Below are positions 20,666 through 34,359 of a stretch of DNA of 64,000 nucleotides, piece after piece. How positions within the stretch are numbered: position 1 is the stretch's first letter; each line of letters opens with the position of its first letter. Below the pieces are notes generated by a model. The model saw only the letters and a list, made by a program, of their open reading frames with translations, was not told the origin of the DNA and ran no database searches. This DNA is from Juglans regia (lineage: Eukaryota; Streptophyta; Magnoliopsida; Fagales; Juglandaceae): the NCBI RefSeq assembly GCF_001411555.2, contig NC_049903.1, positions 11,094,362 to 11,158,361 of the forward strand, read 5' to 3'. Both the position numbers and the translations under genes were made by a program.

Positions 20666-22845
20666 TGAGAGTTTGAGGGTGAGAGTTGTTTCGGTGGGTT
20701 GTGGCCCATTATTAGTGAAATGGATGGGTTACGTGGCCAGCTCCTATTCGAAGTTGTTCCCAACCCAAAAGTAGATGTACCTATTCTTTGATTATTTATA
20801 AGCTTTAAATAATATTGCTAATTAAAAAAAATAGTCTGATCTGGAGGTTACATCGATCATCACAACAGCGGAATAAGTACTATTAATTATACTAATCCAT
20901 GATCCACCTATATAATTATGATATACTTATAATTATTTTACAACTCATTTTCAAACAACTAACGAAATTATGCCATTTAATTAAAAATAAATTTTAATAT
21001 TATCAAACTACTCTCCATTTTTTGTAGCGGTGTAAAAAATTTGTAAAGTCATCATTTTCTTATAATTAGTATACGGACAGTATTTGGCCACCCTACATTT
21101 AAATTGCATTTATTTAGTAAAAAATTCTATTTTTAAGTTGGCGTAGATAACAGATTCAAAGTGTTTATACAATATATATAATTTGATTTGGAAGAAAAGT
21201 TTTAAAACTTGCATCTTATAAATTAAATCTTACTATTTAATTGATGTAGATGATGTGTTTAACATATTCTCTAGTTCATCAACAAGGAGAAACTAATTAA
21301 AGAATGTGATTCATCTCTCCTTGCTTCAAAAACTTCCATCTCATTCATGCAAAAACTTCCAAATGTAGTCTCCCATGAAAGAAAAGCTAAGAGCATTTGT
21401 AGTGGATTCAACAAAATTTGATCAAAATTTAGTTAGAGAATTCATTTTTACAAATTTAGTTAGCCACTTTTCAACAACACCAAATAATAGGCTCTCCAAA
21501 GTTTCGTGTTGATATAGATATATACTCTTTGAGGAAGAGAAATCCATTGTAGCATGTATTTCATACTACATGTGTTTCAACCAAATGAGTAAGTGAGTTA
21601 ATGGTTCTCTTCTTTCTCACTGTGTGAGCAACTAAGGCTGTGAACACATTGAAATGATTTGGAGGTAGTCAAGTATTGTTCTGAGTTTTTTTTTAATTCA
21701 AGAGGGTTTGAAAATGTTTAATCTGATGCGATCAAATGAGTCTAGGACATGACAAGACACTTTGGAAATGTTGCTATGCTAGTCTTTTCTAGGAGAGATT
21801 TGGTATAATACTCCCACCTTTTTTTTTTTTTTTTTGAAGTGTATTTCGTGGTCGCACATCCTATTTGCTTGTATGAACAAGATTGAGTATATTAGAGAAA
21901 TGCAGGCTTGGATTCATACTCACTGTGTATGAGTGGGAGATGTAAGTTGGAGAGGCGCCCACTGGGTCATGTCCATCCTCCTGTGCTATAACGACATGTA
22001 ACGCGTGTTACATGATGTAGAGTAAAGTGGCAAACGACCACTTTATTGGTTCAAAGGCTAGCTTTTAAGGCCAACCGTTTGAAATGCACAGGGAGGGCTA
22101 TATATAGCCCCCCTCAAATGGTTCTCAGATTATTCCAAAATCAAAGTACAAAATCTCTCTTTTTTGTTCTCTATTTTAAAAGTATCTAGGCTGTGGATTT
22201 GTTTAGTATTATTCTAGTTCATTCTATGTAATATACTTCACCACCAAGAGGAGACGCTTTAGGCATGCTGGATTATTTGTTTAGACTAGATAAACTTGTG
22301 GAGTAACTCTATAAGCTATACTTGAGATATTTCGCTGAGTTCTCTAACATGTACACAAGCAACTAAGAAAAATGACAAATTATTGCCAGAACAAGAAAAA
22401 TGATTATTTATGATGAATTATTTGCGATGATAATGACTATTTATGACGAAAATATACTATGTGCATGTTTGAGATTGTTGTGAGAAATATAACTTATAGC
22501 TTATAACTTAAGTATACTATTAAAAATTTATTTTCTATCGTGAAAAAAAGTTATTTACTATTTGGTAACCATATCTTTAAAACACTTTAAAACATGTTAC
22601 ATTTTCTTGGAAATAAATTAAAAAATTACTTTCTGGAGTAGAAATGACGATTATGTGATTTTTTTAAAGAGTATTTTTTCCCATTGATAGTTTTTTTTTT
22701 AAATTCTAATTTTGTTCTGCATTATCAGGAAAAATACGTTTGATGCTATTTTTCGAACGTACCTTTTAACCTATTTGAGATTAAAAAATAATCTTTAAAT
22801 AATATTATTAAAAAAATAGTCTTTGGTTACAATAGAGGAATAATT
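20666..22845. other. Non-coding AT-rich DNA with a palindromic TATA motif
   Basis: No gene was found. At 22095-22110 the sequence GGGCTATATATAGCCC is a perfect palindrome in a more GC-rich context, with a transcript-leader-like stretch after it. It could be the promoter of an old LTR, but matching termini were not found. A segment at about 21130-21250 resembles 35090-35165, an interspersed repeat. Confidence 0.4.
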
Positions 22846-22859
22846 CATTACAAGATATT

Positions 22860-22912
22860 TGACTTTTAGGGATGAAATTTGTTAGGAACGAATTAAATTT
22901 CGTCCCTAAAAG
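22860..22912. repeat. Inverted repeat at the CACTA left end
   Basis: ACTTTTAGGGATGAAATTTG on the left pairs with AAATTTCGTCCCTAAAAGT on the right around a short loop. This is usual for CACTA subterminal regions and can form a hairpin. Confidence 0.7.
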
Positions 22913-22969
22913 TTATTTTTGGAGACGTCTCCAAATATGTCTGAGCTACTAAATTTATTTGAAAAGATA

Positions 22970-23185
22970 AATATCCATTCGAACAAGATATTTTGTGACG
23001 AAAAAAATTGTCTCAAAAAAGAAAAACCTTTCGAACGGAATAAAATAGATCCAAAAATCGAATTAATGTCTGTTCGAATAGTATATAACTTGTTCGAATA
23101 ATAAAATTGGCGGGAAATTAATTTATTGTTCCCGGGGAAAGTAAATAATCATTCGAACTTAAATTTCTTTGTTCGAACATACATT
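22970..23185. repeat. Left subterminal TTCGAA motif cluster of CACTA
   Basis: About six copies of TTCGAA followed by C or T lie within roughly 200 bp. Such clusters of a short motif near the ends are where TNPA-type proteins bind in En/Spm elements. The specific motif here is an inference from its repetition. Confidence 0.65.
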
Positions 23186-23643
23186 TTTTCAATTAATTTG
23201 TTTATTAGTATGGATTTGTGCATATATTTTTTTTCATTAATTTGTTATCATTTTTAAAATATAAAAATGTGTATATATTATATATTATGATTTGCGGTGA
23301 GTTGAAATATTTATAAATTCATAAATTAATTGTATGTGATTAATTTCAAAACTTTATAGTGATTTTTTTTATGTTAAATTTATATAAATATAACTTCAAA
23401 GATAATATCATTTTTTATATTATCATGAACGGTAAATAAAATTAAAAAAATAAACAAGGTAGCAAACACAACAAATAAAAACCATACATTAAATACATCA
23501 CAAACATATAATGTTCAATACAATATTAAAAAGTAAAATAATAACTAAAACGATTAGTATTGCCTAAGTAGATCAACATCCTCTTGTAACATTTTAATGT
23601 GTCATTCCAAATCGCTAAGTTTCTCCATTATGGGCTTAACGAA

Positions 23644-24663
23644 CTATACTAACAGAGCTCGTACATGATCCAAAGTAGCCCTAGGAAGCTGTCTCTCAAC
23701 AACGATAGTACTACTAGAAGTTGGATATGTGGGAGGATCACTAGGTTGTTTTGGTGTAGTCTTTAACAAGTGCCCCTTGCTCTTGCTGAATGTAATATTG
23801 TTAAGAGGCCCCATCTGTGGTGACGTCTGCTTAGTCACAGACACTGTAACCCCAGATCGGAGTAGGAGGTTATATATCAACAGTGCAAATGATAGACTAC
23901 CTCCACTGGAAAAGCGTGACTCTAATCGAATGTGGATGAAGAAATACAATGTCAAATCAATGGGATTCCCCCGTGCTATCCGCAGCAAAAATCTGGCTTG
24001 ATTGATTCTGAAATCAGTCTTATATTTTTTTTGATTGATGTTATAGCCAACAATCAAATTAAGCATTCTAAAAAATGCTATACAATCGGCCCGTCGGATC
24101 ACTTTGCTCCCATCATATGGAGGAGTCGATGGGTCTCGCACTAGCTGACGCACCTGATCGTCTGTGAGACCATCATCAGGTAGATCCTCGTCCTCACTAC
24201 CATCCTCATTAGCATCCGACTCTACATTCGGGGCTAGCGTGGAGGATGAGGCCGATGTGTTAGAATCAGATGGTGCAGCTGCTGGTCTCCGTGTAGCCGC
24301 TGCAAGATATGTGTCGGCCACACACAGGATATCAAGGAACTCAGCAATAATGCGAGGAGAGAAATTAATACTCAGTCCCCGAATTGATAAGGTTTAGAAC
24401 AAAGCATTAGCGCTAAGTTCTCCCATGGCACGATAGAACTCACCGACCATCTTTAGATATGCAGTCCCCTGCTGTTGACATATCGGTATTCATCTCTGCT
24501 CTGTGAAGATGGACCGTATGCTCTTTCCCTCCCATGAAAGATCAGAGAAGTCAGACAAAATGATCTCACGTTCGACAAGTATAGGTCTCGTCTCCTGAGC
24601 ATGAGTTGCTCCACTACTTTGACTGGATTGATCTCTCGCACGTTTTCTTCCGCTTGATGCCAT
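23644..24663 (-). pseudogene. Putative plant transposon protein (Transposase_32-like), broken
   Basis: Starting at the ATG at 24663, one continuous minus-strand frame of 340 codons runs to the stop at 23644 and is interrupted only by TGA at 24490-24492 (codon 58) and TAA at 24394-24396 (codon 90). The N-terminus is MASSGRKRARDQ. The central part, with NFSPRIIAEFLDI, DDGLTDDQVRQLVRDP, FFRMLNLIVGYNI and FRINQARFLLRIARG, fits the family annotated in plants as putative plant transposon protein. A low-complexity Ala/Ser and Asp/Glu stretch lies between. It is inside the CACTA element and opposite to the transposase. Its role in transposition is unknown. Confidence 0.7.
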
Positions 24664-24719
24664 TGATATATATATTGTTTAACCATAAGGAAAATAAGAA
24701 TATAATTAACCATAATATT

Positions 24720-26960
24720 TAAATTATATTATTGAAGAATTATACTATATTGAACTGAATTGAAATAATTCGTTTGAACGAAACATATTCTCTTCGAATT
24801 AGTAAAATCTATTCGAATAGATTGTTCTATTCATTCAAACTGGCAATCTTTGTTCATTCAAACGAATTTCTTTTGTTCGAACAGAAATAATGATGTTTGG
24901 CAACTGAGCGTTTGAACAGACTAGAGTTAGTTCGAATGGGAACAAGCCAAACAACCATAACTGAGTCAACTCAGCCCTGAACTTAAGAATTCAATCTAGA
25001 TATTATCCTTTATTTTAATCGGTAGAAATTATTAAGGTGTGAAGCCCAATTAATTATATCGATTATTTTGATGTTATTTGTACGGAATACACAAAAATGG
25101 GGAATTTCGGATTCGAAATCCATACCCTGCAAACACAACCCATTCGAACATAAAACCAAACAATAGATGTGGAGACTTGACTCATGCCTGTTAGAAGTTT
25201 AAATGTGGGGTTGCTACGGCAATTTTCACGGCGGAGATAAGGGGCGGAATCGGAGGTCTCGACGGCTGCTGGTTTGAACTGGAGTGATTTGTCTCCTTGT
25301 ATTCGAACTAGGTCTATAATGACCGTGGCGTCTCGTTTGAACTGGATAAATATCTATTCGAACAGTTATTATACTAATATAATTATAATTATATTACTAA
25401 TAGTAATATATAATAATACTAATATTACAAAGTACAAAAGTATAAAAATAAAACTAATAATAGTATTATAATACTTTAAATTAATATATTTAGTATATTA
25501 TTTGTAAATATATTTATTCTATTATACTAAGTACATACTAAGTACTTAGTATAATTACAATGGCTTAATTATGTAACTACTATATATAAGTTATGATAAC
25601 TATACAAATTAATATAATTAATATATATATAGTAGTTATTAGTTATATAGCTACTATAGTGTAAGTATTATATATAGTTACTATATAGCTATAGGTATTA
25701 TAAGTTATGATAACTATACTCATATAAGTTATATAATATGTAATGCAAAATTAGAAGTAACTATATGTATTTATACATATATATTAATAAGTTATGACAA
25801 TTATACTCATATAATTTAAATAATAATATAATACTAACTATGTTATAAGTACTATATATTAATAATTAGTATATATAGTATAAGTATTATATTAACTATT
25901 AGACTAAAAGTATATTATATATTATGAATTATAATATAAAATAGTTGCTATAGTATATATATTATATAGTATATAATATTAAAATATTTTATAATTAGGT
26001 TATTAAAATTATAGGAAATTAGTTATAAGTATAATAATACTTATTATTAGTTCGAACCCAATAACATCCCGTTCGAACGGATTTTTCTAGTGGAATGTGT
26101 TTGGAGGGAAACTTTGCCCTAAATACTCTGATTGTTAGTTTATTTGAACGTGAAAATTCTTCATTCGAACGCACTGGTTGAATAGTGTTACGAAAATACC
26201 CTTTGAGCTTGTCTACATTTAAAGAATATGCCAAGAAATATTCTAATTTGTTAGTTTGAACAAATCTATTACACGCTCGATCGTGAATTAAATCGCGGCA
26301 GATTTGGCGCCTAATCAAAATTTTCGTGTATGAATGCGTAAATTACTAGTTTGAACGAGACTTCACATATTCAAATACTTCAACCTCCAGTTCGTTTTCA
26401 CAATTGAGGTAGATTTCTTTGGAGGCATAGCATGGTAGACGATTTTGTGTGTGAGAGAGTGTTGTGGAGAGAAAGAGGGGAACATACTAAGTGAGAGAGA
26501 ATGGATTCTTGAGAGAGAGGAAATGTTTATAAAAGGTATTACTTTTTTTTTTTTTTTTTGTATTCCGAGTTTCATTAATGTTAGTCTACTGCATATGATT
26601 TAGGATTTTCTCATAATGCGTTTTATAGTTATGTACGTATTATGGATTCATATTTCGTTTGGATTGCTTAAATTTGAAGTAATATTTATAATTTTTATAT
26701 TTTTTATAATTTATAGTTTTTAATTAATTATGTTAAGATTTTTGGTAGATTTGTGTTTGTGCAATCTCATTTAAAATGGGCACTCTGCCAATATACATCT
26801 TATGAGATTGTGTTTGAGAAAATTGTATTTTGTGGCAAATGTTTTGTCTCTGTTTCGTGTCTGGAATCTGGGCTTATCTCGTTCGAACGCTATAATGTTA
26901 GTTTGAAAGGGATCCTATCTGAATAGAATCTTATTCAAACAGAATCCTACTTGAACAGAC
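24720..26960. other. CACTA interior, AT-rich with scattered TTCGAA motifs
   Basis: No gene was found. TTCGAA-type motifs recur at about 24770-24960, 25140, 25300-25370, 26045-26170 and 26880. The stretch 25370-26040 is extremely AT-rich, built from TATATAGT/TAGTTAT-like words with no clear unit. Confidence 0.5.
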
Positions 26961-26989
26961 TAATAAGATTTTAAGTGCAAGATTTTACT

Positions 26990-28510
26990 TAAAAGACTAA
27001 TAAGATATATAAAAATTAACATTTAAAATTAAAAAACTATATAGTATAATTATAAATATTTTTCAATAAAATTAAAATGGAAACTTAAAATATAATATAA
27101 CATAGCAATTGTTAATACTTAAATTAATGTTTAATACTTCTAAAATATTTAATTAAAAAACTATATAGTATAACTACAAAATATTTTGCACTAAAATTAA
27201 AATGGAATTTAAAGACTTAATATAACATAGCAATTGTTAATACTTAAATTAATGTTTAATACTTCTAAAATATTTAATTAAAAAACTATATAATATAATT
27301 ACAAAATAGTTTTCACCAAAATTAAAATGGAAACTTAAAATATAATATAACATAGCAATTGCTAATACTTAAATTAATGTTTAATACTTATGAAATATTT
27401 AATTAAAAAACTATATAGTATAATTAAACAATATTTTGCACTAAAATTAAAATGGAAACTTAAAATATAACATAGCAATTGTTAATACTTAAATTAATGT
27501 TTAATACTTCTAAATATTTAATTACAAAACTATATAGTATAATTACAAAATATTTTGCACTAAAATTAAAATGGAAACTTAAAGACTTTATATAACATAG
27601 CAATTGTTAACACTTAAATTCATGGTTAATAATTATTAAATATTTAATTAAAAACTATATCGTATAATTACAAAATATTTTGCACTAGAATTAAAATGGA
27701 AACTTAAAATATAACATAGCAATTGTTAATACTTAAATTAATGTTTAATACTTCTAAATATTTAATTACAAAACTATATAGTATAATTACAAAATATTTT
27801 GCACTAAAATTAAAATGGAAACTTAAAGACTTAATATAACATAGCAATTGTTAACACTTAAATTCATGGTTAATAATTATTAAATATTTAATTAAAAACT
27901 ATATCGTATAATTACAAAATATTTGCACTAAAATTAAAATGGAAACTTAAAATATAATATAACATAGCAATTGTAAATACTTAAATTAATGTTTAATACT
28001 TCTAAAATATTTAATTAAAAACTATATAGTATAATTACAAAATATTTTGCACTAAAATTAATATGGAAATTTAAAGACTTAATATAACATAGCAATTGTT
28101 AATACTTAAATTAATGTTTAATACTTCTAAAATATTTAATTAAAAAACTATATAATATAATTACAAAATATTTTTCACTAAAATTAAAATGGAAACTTAA
28201 AATATAATATAACATAGCAATTGTTAATACTTAAATTAATGTTTAATACTTCTAAAGTATTTAATTAAAAAACTATTTAGTATAATTAAAAAATATTTTG
28301 CACTAAAATTAAAATAGAAACTTAAAATATAATATAACATAGCAATTGTTAATACTTAAATTAATGTTTAATACTTCCAAATATTTAATTAAAAAACTAT
28401 ATAATATAATTACAAAATATTTTGCACTAAAATTAAAATGGAAACTTATAATATAATATAACATAGCAATTGTGAATACTTAAATTAATGTTTAATAATT
28501 ATTAAATATT
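26990..28510. repeat. AT-rich tandem array, 12 copies of about 124 bp
   Basis: The word CATAGCAATTGT (one base variable) recurs at 27101, 27226, 27351, 27471, 27596, 27715, 27840, 27963, 28088, 28213, 28338 and 28462, so the period is 119-125 bp. Units fall into two types. One has AAACTTAAAATATAA before the marker and the other has AAAGACTTAATATAA. The pair at 27471/27596 is nearly repeated by 27715/27840, showing a duplication of about 244 bp. It is non-coding and lies inside the CACTA element between its two divergent coding regions. Confidence 0.95.
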
Positions 28511-29096
28511 TATAATAGTGGTGATTAGTAATGTAATTTTGCAATGGAATTGTGATTTGGAATTTGATTTGGATTGTGATTTGCTTTCAAATTTATTGTA
28601 TAATTGTAGGAGTTGAACAATTTTGGATTTTAGGGTTATTTTTATATGTACTTGAACCTTAGATCCGTTCAAGAGTTGTGGCCAAATATTCTCTTAAAGA
28701 ATGTTTGGGTACAACTCTTGAATTGTCCAAAGTGGAGAGTTTGAGATTCTATCATCTATTCAGTTTAAACTCTTGTATTAGTCAATTAAAATTTTGGTTC
28801 AGTGATTCCTTAAATTCTTTGAGTATGTGGTCTGTAAGTTTCTCGGTCCATGAATAGGATCGACGACTTATCGTGACTAGCATACTTAGAGACTTGTAGG
28901 GAAATACTGCCAAAATTTTATAAACATTAGAGTTTTGGACTGAGTATATATGAAATATAGATGATAGTTTCTCGAAAGAGATATGATCAACTACCTTATA
29001 AAATAAATGGTAAACTAGTATGAATATATTGTTGACAGTATTTATCCCATGAATTGGGTGTTTTTTAATAGACATCCGACAAGTAACAGAAATATA

Positions 29097-32000
29097 ATGG
29101 ATAAAAGTTGGATGCTACTTGGAAATAGAGTATAAGGAGTATGCACAAGGGGTGAAGTATTTTATAGAGTTTGCTCGCATAAGTGTTGACAATCTAGGAT
29201 TTATAAGATGTCCGTGCAAGAAGTGCAAAAATCTTAGCTCTTATAATTTGGTAGTAGTAAAGGATCATTTATTTGTAAATGAAATTGATCCTAAATACTC
29301 ACATTGGGTCTTAAATGGCGAACCATTTCCCAAATGAGTTAGATTTAGCAGTCGATCAATCAAATGGAGGAGGGTAACGACATTGATATAGACGATATTA
29401 ATGTGGATGATCCTTATGACAGTGATGATAATGGAGAGGATATGACTGAGATGTTAGGCGATCTGGGGGCAGGAATATTTGGGATGAGGGATGGAGAAGA
29501 AACATCTGCATAATCATTTGAGGAAAATGATAACTTTGCAAGACTATGGGAGGATGCACAAAGAGAATTGTACGAGGGGTTCACTTGTCATAGCCAGTTG
29601 TCTTTCACGGTGAGGTTGCTCCATATTAAGTCTATTTGTCGTATTTCTGCCAAGGCCATAGATATATTGCTAGAATTATTTAAAGAGGTTTTTCTAGATA
29701 ACGTAGTACCTCGTAATTTTTATAAAATGAAGCATTTGAAGCGAGGGCTAGGATTTTATTATAATATCATCCACACTTGTAAAAATGATTGTGTTCTCTA
29801 CTGGCAATAATATGCAGAATTTGACTCATGCCCAATGTGTCATGAGTCAAGATAGACATCCGATAAACATATGTACCCCAAAAAGTGTTAAGACATTTTT
29901 CGTTGATTCCTCGACTTCAAAGATTGTTTACATCCCTGTTCACTACCAAAGATATGTCTTGGCATCATACAAAAAGAGTCCAAAATGAAACTTCCTCTCA
30001 CATCCTGCAGATTCCTTACAATGGAAGAAATTTGACGTCGAATATCATTGGTTTGCTGAAGAACCTCGCAATGTACGTCCTGATTTTGCAATGGATGGTT
30101 TTAATCCATTTGGCAATATGAGCACTTCTCATAGTACTTAGTCTGTCATATTAATGCACTATAACTTGCCACCTTGGAAGTGTATGAAGGATATGTATTT
30201 TATGATCACTCTACTGATACCAAGGCCAAGGTCACCAGAGAATGAATTAGATGTATATCTGCAGCCACTGATTGCAGAGTTGAAAGAGTTGTGGGATTAG
30301 GGTGTCAGTACATATGATGCGGCCTCGTCGGGGGAGTTTAAGATGCATGCTGCAATAATGTGGACAATAAATAGTTTTTCAGCATAAGAAAATTTGTCTG
30401 GGTAGAGCACAAAAGGTAAAATGGTTTGTCCTGTTTCCAATAAAGATACACAGTCTCAGTGGTTGAGTCATGGTAGGAAATTATGTTTTATGAGATATCG
30501 TCGTTATTTACCACATGATCATAAATGGTGTTCAAATAGAGCGATGTTTGATAGAAGGGTTGAGCATAGGGCATCATCGCCAGAGTTATTTGGGAATGAT
30601 ATTATCGCGCAGTTGGGGGATGTTTCAGAAAATGGATTTGGGAAAGATACAAGCAGTGGAGTTGAATTGGACAAAAAGAAGTATTTTCTTTGAATTGTCA
30701 TACTGGTCAACCTTGACATTGCGCCACAATCTAGATGTTATGCACATCAAGAAAAATTTATGGAAGAATATATTGGGCACTCTGATGTCAATAAAATGGA
30801 AGACAAAAAATATAACTAACTCTCGTAAAGGAGGTGGGGATAAGTCCGGAGTTGCATTTGTAAGATAATGGGTCGTCAGCTTATATGTCTATCAGATGGT
30901 ATATACTTTCAAATTATGAGAAATAAATTTTGTGATTGGTTTATGACAATCAAACTAACCGATGACTATGTTTCAAACATGACAAGATGTGTTTGACCAC
31001 ATGATTGGAAGATAACTGGTCTTAAAAGTCACGATTGTCATATATTTATACAGCGTCTGTTGCCAATTGGTAGGATTAGGGGGATTTTTCAGAGACATTT
31101 GTAGTAAAACATCGAAAGTTGATGCATTGTTAAAAATGGAAGTTGACATTGCCGTAATATTGTGCAAATTGGAGAGTTTGAACCCGCCTTCATTCTTTGA
31201 TGTAATAGTTCATTTGGCTGTGCACCTACCTCGTGAGGCTTTAGTCGCTGGCCCGGTTCAGTATAGATGGATGTATCCTATCGAACGATTTTTGGAAAAA
31301 TTTAAGCGATCTGTGGGGAATAAAGCTCGTCCAAAAGATTTGATTGCAGAGTCATATATTAATAATGAGTGGCATACATTTTGTTCAATATATTTTCGTG
31401 GGGCTGATACTAGATTTACAAGACCAAACCGAAATTATGAAGGTGGACGAGAGATGGGAGTCTCATCGACATTTACTGTGTTTTTCCAAACCGTTTATCC
31501 CATAGGCGCACAAGGGGGTTACGACCTATGTGGGTGAGAGTTTGAAAGAGCTCGATGGCATGTCTTGAATAACTGCGCAGAGATTGATCACTACTTGAGG
31601 TTAGTGATGATCCTCTAAATCAATATTATCTTTAAATTTATGTATAATAATATAGTATAACTTCACACAAATTAACCATTCACATGAACATGCGCAGCGA
31701 ACATATACAACTACTTTACTCGAATGGTGTAACTGACATAGAAAAGACGCACAAAGAAGAATTTGCCTCGTGGTTTGAACATAGAGTATTACTGTTAAGC
31801 CCCATTTTATAATATGAAGTTCATACCGCTAAACTCCACTTTTTTTTATATAATAATATTTATTGATATAGGTTGTATCGAGATATGGTGAAAATTTAGA
31901 AGAAATCTCACCAGAACTGTATGCTTTAGCATATGGTCCTTTCAAGCGGGCCATCCAGTACTTAGAATGTTTGGTGCGTGGATATAGATTTCACACAATT

Positions 32001-32525
32001 GATAAAAAACAATATAGGAAAACTCAAAATTGTGGGGTCGTAGTCGAAGGAAGCCATGTGGATGATAAAATTAACTTTTATGGAATTGTGGAAGATATCA
32101 TAGCATTAAAGTACGTGGAAGGATATATGATCTGGTTGTTTAAATGTAATTGGTAGGATGTCTCAAATCCTAGGTTGAGAGTGAGTAACGATGATTATTT
32201 TGTAAATATCAATACATCTCGCACATGGTATGAGGACAATAACTTCGTTCTCGCTTGCCAAGCAAATCAAGTTTTTTATTTAGATGATTCAGAGTACGAA
32301 AACTCATGGCAGGTAGTGGAGAAGTTTGCACCAATAAATGTATATGATTACATCCCAGAGGCAGACGAACCACATGAAGAAGTTGATAGTCCAGTAAATG
32401 AAGAAGCATATCAAGAAAACAAAGTAGACATCAATCTATTTGTTGATCTAAGCCAATATGATATGTTCCCATTGCGTAGAGAAGATGTTCAACCCAAAGT
32501 AACTGAGGGTGAAATATCGGAATAA
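29097..32525 (+). pseudogene. CACTA TNP2-type transposase, broken
   Basis: Order along the plus strand: a transposase-associated domain (MDKSWM at 29097, then FIRCPCKKCKNLS, and the final H..LNGEP) with a frameshift near 29130; TNP2 parts (FDSCPMCHESR near 29820, LPHDHKWCSNRAMFDRRVEH, and LRHNLDVMHIKKNLWKNILGT near 30720); DUF4218 at 31067-31540 (PPSFFDVIVHLAVHLPREAL, YRWMYPIERFL); and DUF4216 at about 32160-32320 (FVLACQANQVFYLDDSE). Many stops and frameshifts separate these pieces and introns may lie near 31610-31870. In intact elements this protein cuts and rejoins the CACTA ends. This copy cannot make it. Confidence 0.88.
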
Positions 32526-33199
32526 GATGAATCAACTTAAGTGTCTAGTGAGGATGAAGGCCAGCAAAACGGATAGTGAATGAATTTCGAACATGAATTT
32601 TTGTAAGTATTATTCTTATATATATCGGTAACGTTTGTTTGAATAATAATTAGTTACAATTTCAAATAGATATGTCTTCTAAACACAAAACAACATGTGT
32701 GTCATCCCATCCATTACTAACTCTCCGTGTGGTTCAATTGTCATGAATAGTGAGCCAATATCACCAGGCCCAGAACAAGGTATTTTATCAAATTAAATAT
32801 CACATTTTATGCTCAATTTAAATAATATATCTATAAAATAAAATAATTTAATTAAAAAGTTATGCTTGAATTACTATATATATAGTTGTTGTAAGCAAGC
32901 GCTGAGGTAGAGTTACTACGAGGGGTGTCTACATAGAGAAAGTAAGGAAAGTAAGTAAAATTAAGGTTGATATTCCTGATGATCACACCGGTGGCTCTAG
33001 AGATTTGGCAGCGTGGCTTGCTTCTTATATTGGTACGCTTATTCGTACGTATGCACCGATTGCTACATCTTGGTCTGAAGTTACCCAAGATGTGAAAGGC
33101 CACATCAAAAAGCGTTGCTTGGTAATAAGTTACATCTCAAGCAACTAAGTATATAAAATGTTACTTTCAAATTAGTTTGTATTTATACTAATTGTTTAT

Positions 33200-34190
33200 A
33201 ATTCTTGAAAGGATGCGTTTGAGCTTAATTTTGGCCGACAAGAGGATCGATTAACAGTTGAGGAATTGATATCGAATACATTTCGGAGATACAAAGGTCG
33301 ATGTCATGCATACTATAAGAAGTTCAGTATTACAATAGAGGCGTGCCAAAATCCATTTCAAGCAATTCCACCAAACGAATGGGAGAATGTTTGTGATATG
33401 TTTGAAGATCCTGCTTATCAGGTAATATTATTGCTATCTTTTTTTAATAGTATATGATAGATGCATTAAATATATAGACTAATATTTTTTTTAGCAACGG
33501 AGTACTGTGAACAAATCAAATAGATCAAATTTAAAGATAAACCATCATGCAGGTTCTCGATCTTTTCATCATTTGTCTAACAAAATGGTAAGTTATTTTA
33601 GTGCCCGTTAAATATTAACATATAATACACTTTTTTGATTTAAGTTCTAATATAAATTTTCCTTTTGCAGAAATAAGAAAATCCTGTGACTATGATCTAA
33701 CCCAATTGTATACTAAAGCTTATGAAAATCGTGATGGTATTTGGGCCAGTCCCGAAGCAGAGGCAATTTTGTAAGTTTAAATTTCTTTAATTCCATTGTC
33801 ACATAATATTTTTGTTACTTATACTAACTTTAATGTTTTTATTTTGTAGTACAAGATGATATCTTTTAAGGAAACTGCTACGAATCCATCTGATGCATCA
33901 TCTGTCAACGATGCTCAGATCCTTTCTCAAGTTCTTGATATTTGAGGGACTTAGGACGTTACATAAAACCATCCTCAATATCATCATCCTATTCTCGAGC
34001 TAGATCGAAGGACGACAAGACTAAGGAATTAGAGGAAGCAACATTTGAGATAGAATGATTGAGGTCCAAGGAAAAATAGTTGTTGACCCGATTAGATCAA
34101 GTAGCAGATCTTGAGGCGAGACTAGAAGAGATAATGCAGTTGAATAACCAGAAAATCTTTGAACAGTTCCAATCATTGATGTTCTAAAAC
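33200..34190 (+). pseudogene. CACTA second-ORF (Transposase_24-like) remnant
   Basis: Plus-strand exons with GT-AG-like edges give FELNFGRQEDRLTVEELI, RRYKGRCHAYYKKF and IPPNEWENVCDMFEDPAYQ (33210-33420). Later pieces contain a Ser/Asn-rich segment, and the end (about 34020-34187) reads as a charged coiled-coil ending LEEIMQLNNQKIFEQFQS. This matches the Transposase_24 type protein that accompanies TNP2 in plant CACTA elements. Stops within the last exon show decay. Confidence 0.72.
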
Positions 34191-34359
34191 TCTATACCAC
34201 CCCCATAGTCTTAAAATTTATCTTTTCTTTAATTGCATTTATATTATGATGTTCCAAAACATTTGAACAATTGATGTTTGAATTAAAATTTGTGTAATAT
34301 TAGTATGATATTTTTAATTAAATTCTTATATGTATGATTAATACCATTTGAATGGTAAA

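Noticed and set aside
25370..26040. Possible satellite in the very AT-rich CACTA interior
   Set aside because: No stable period could be found by eye, unlike the array at 27-28.5 kb.
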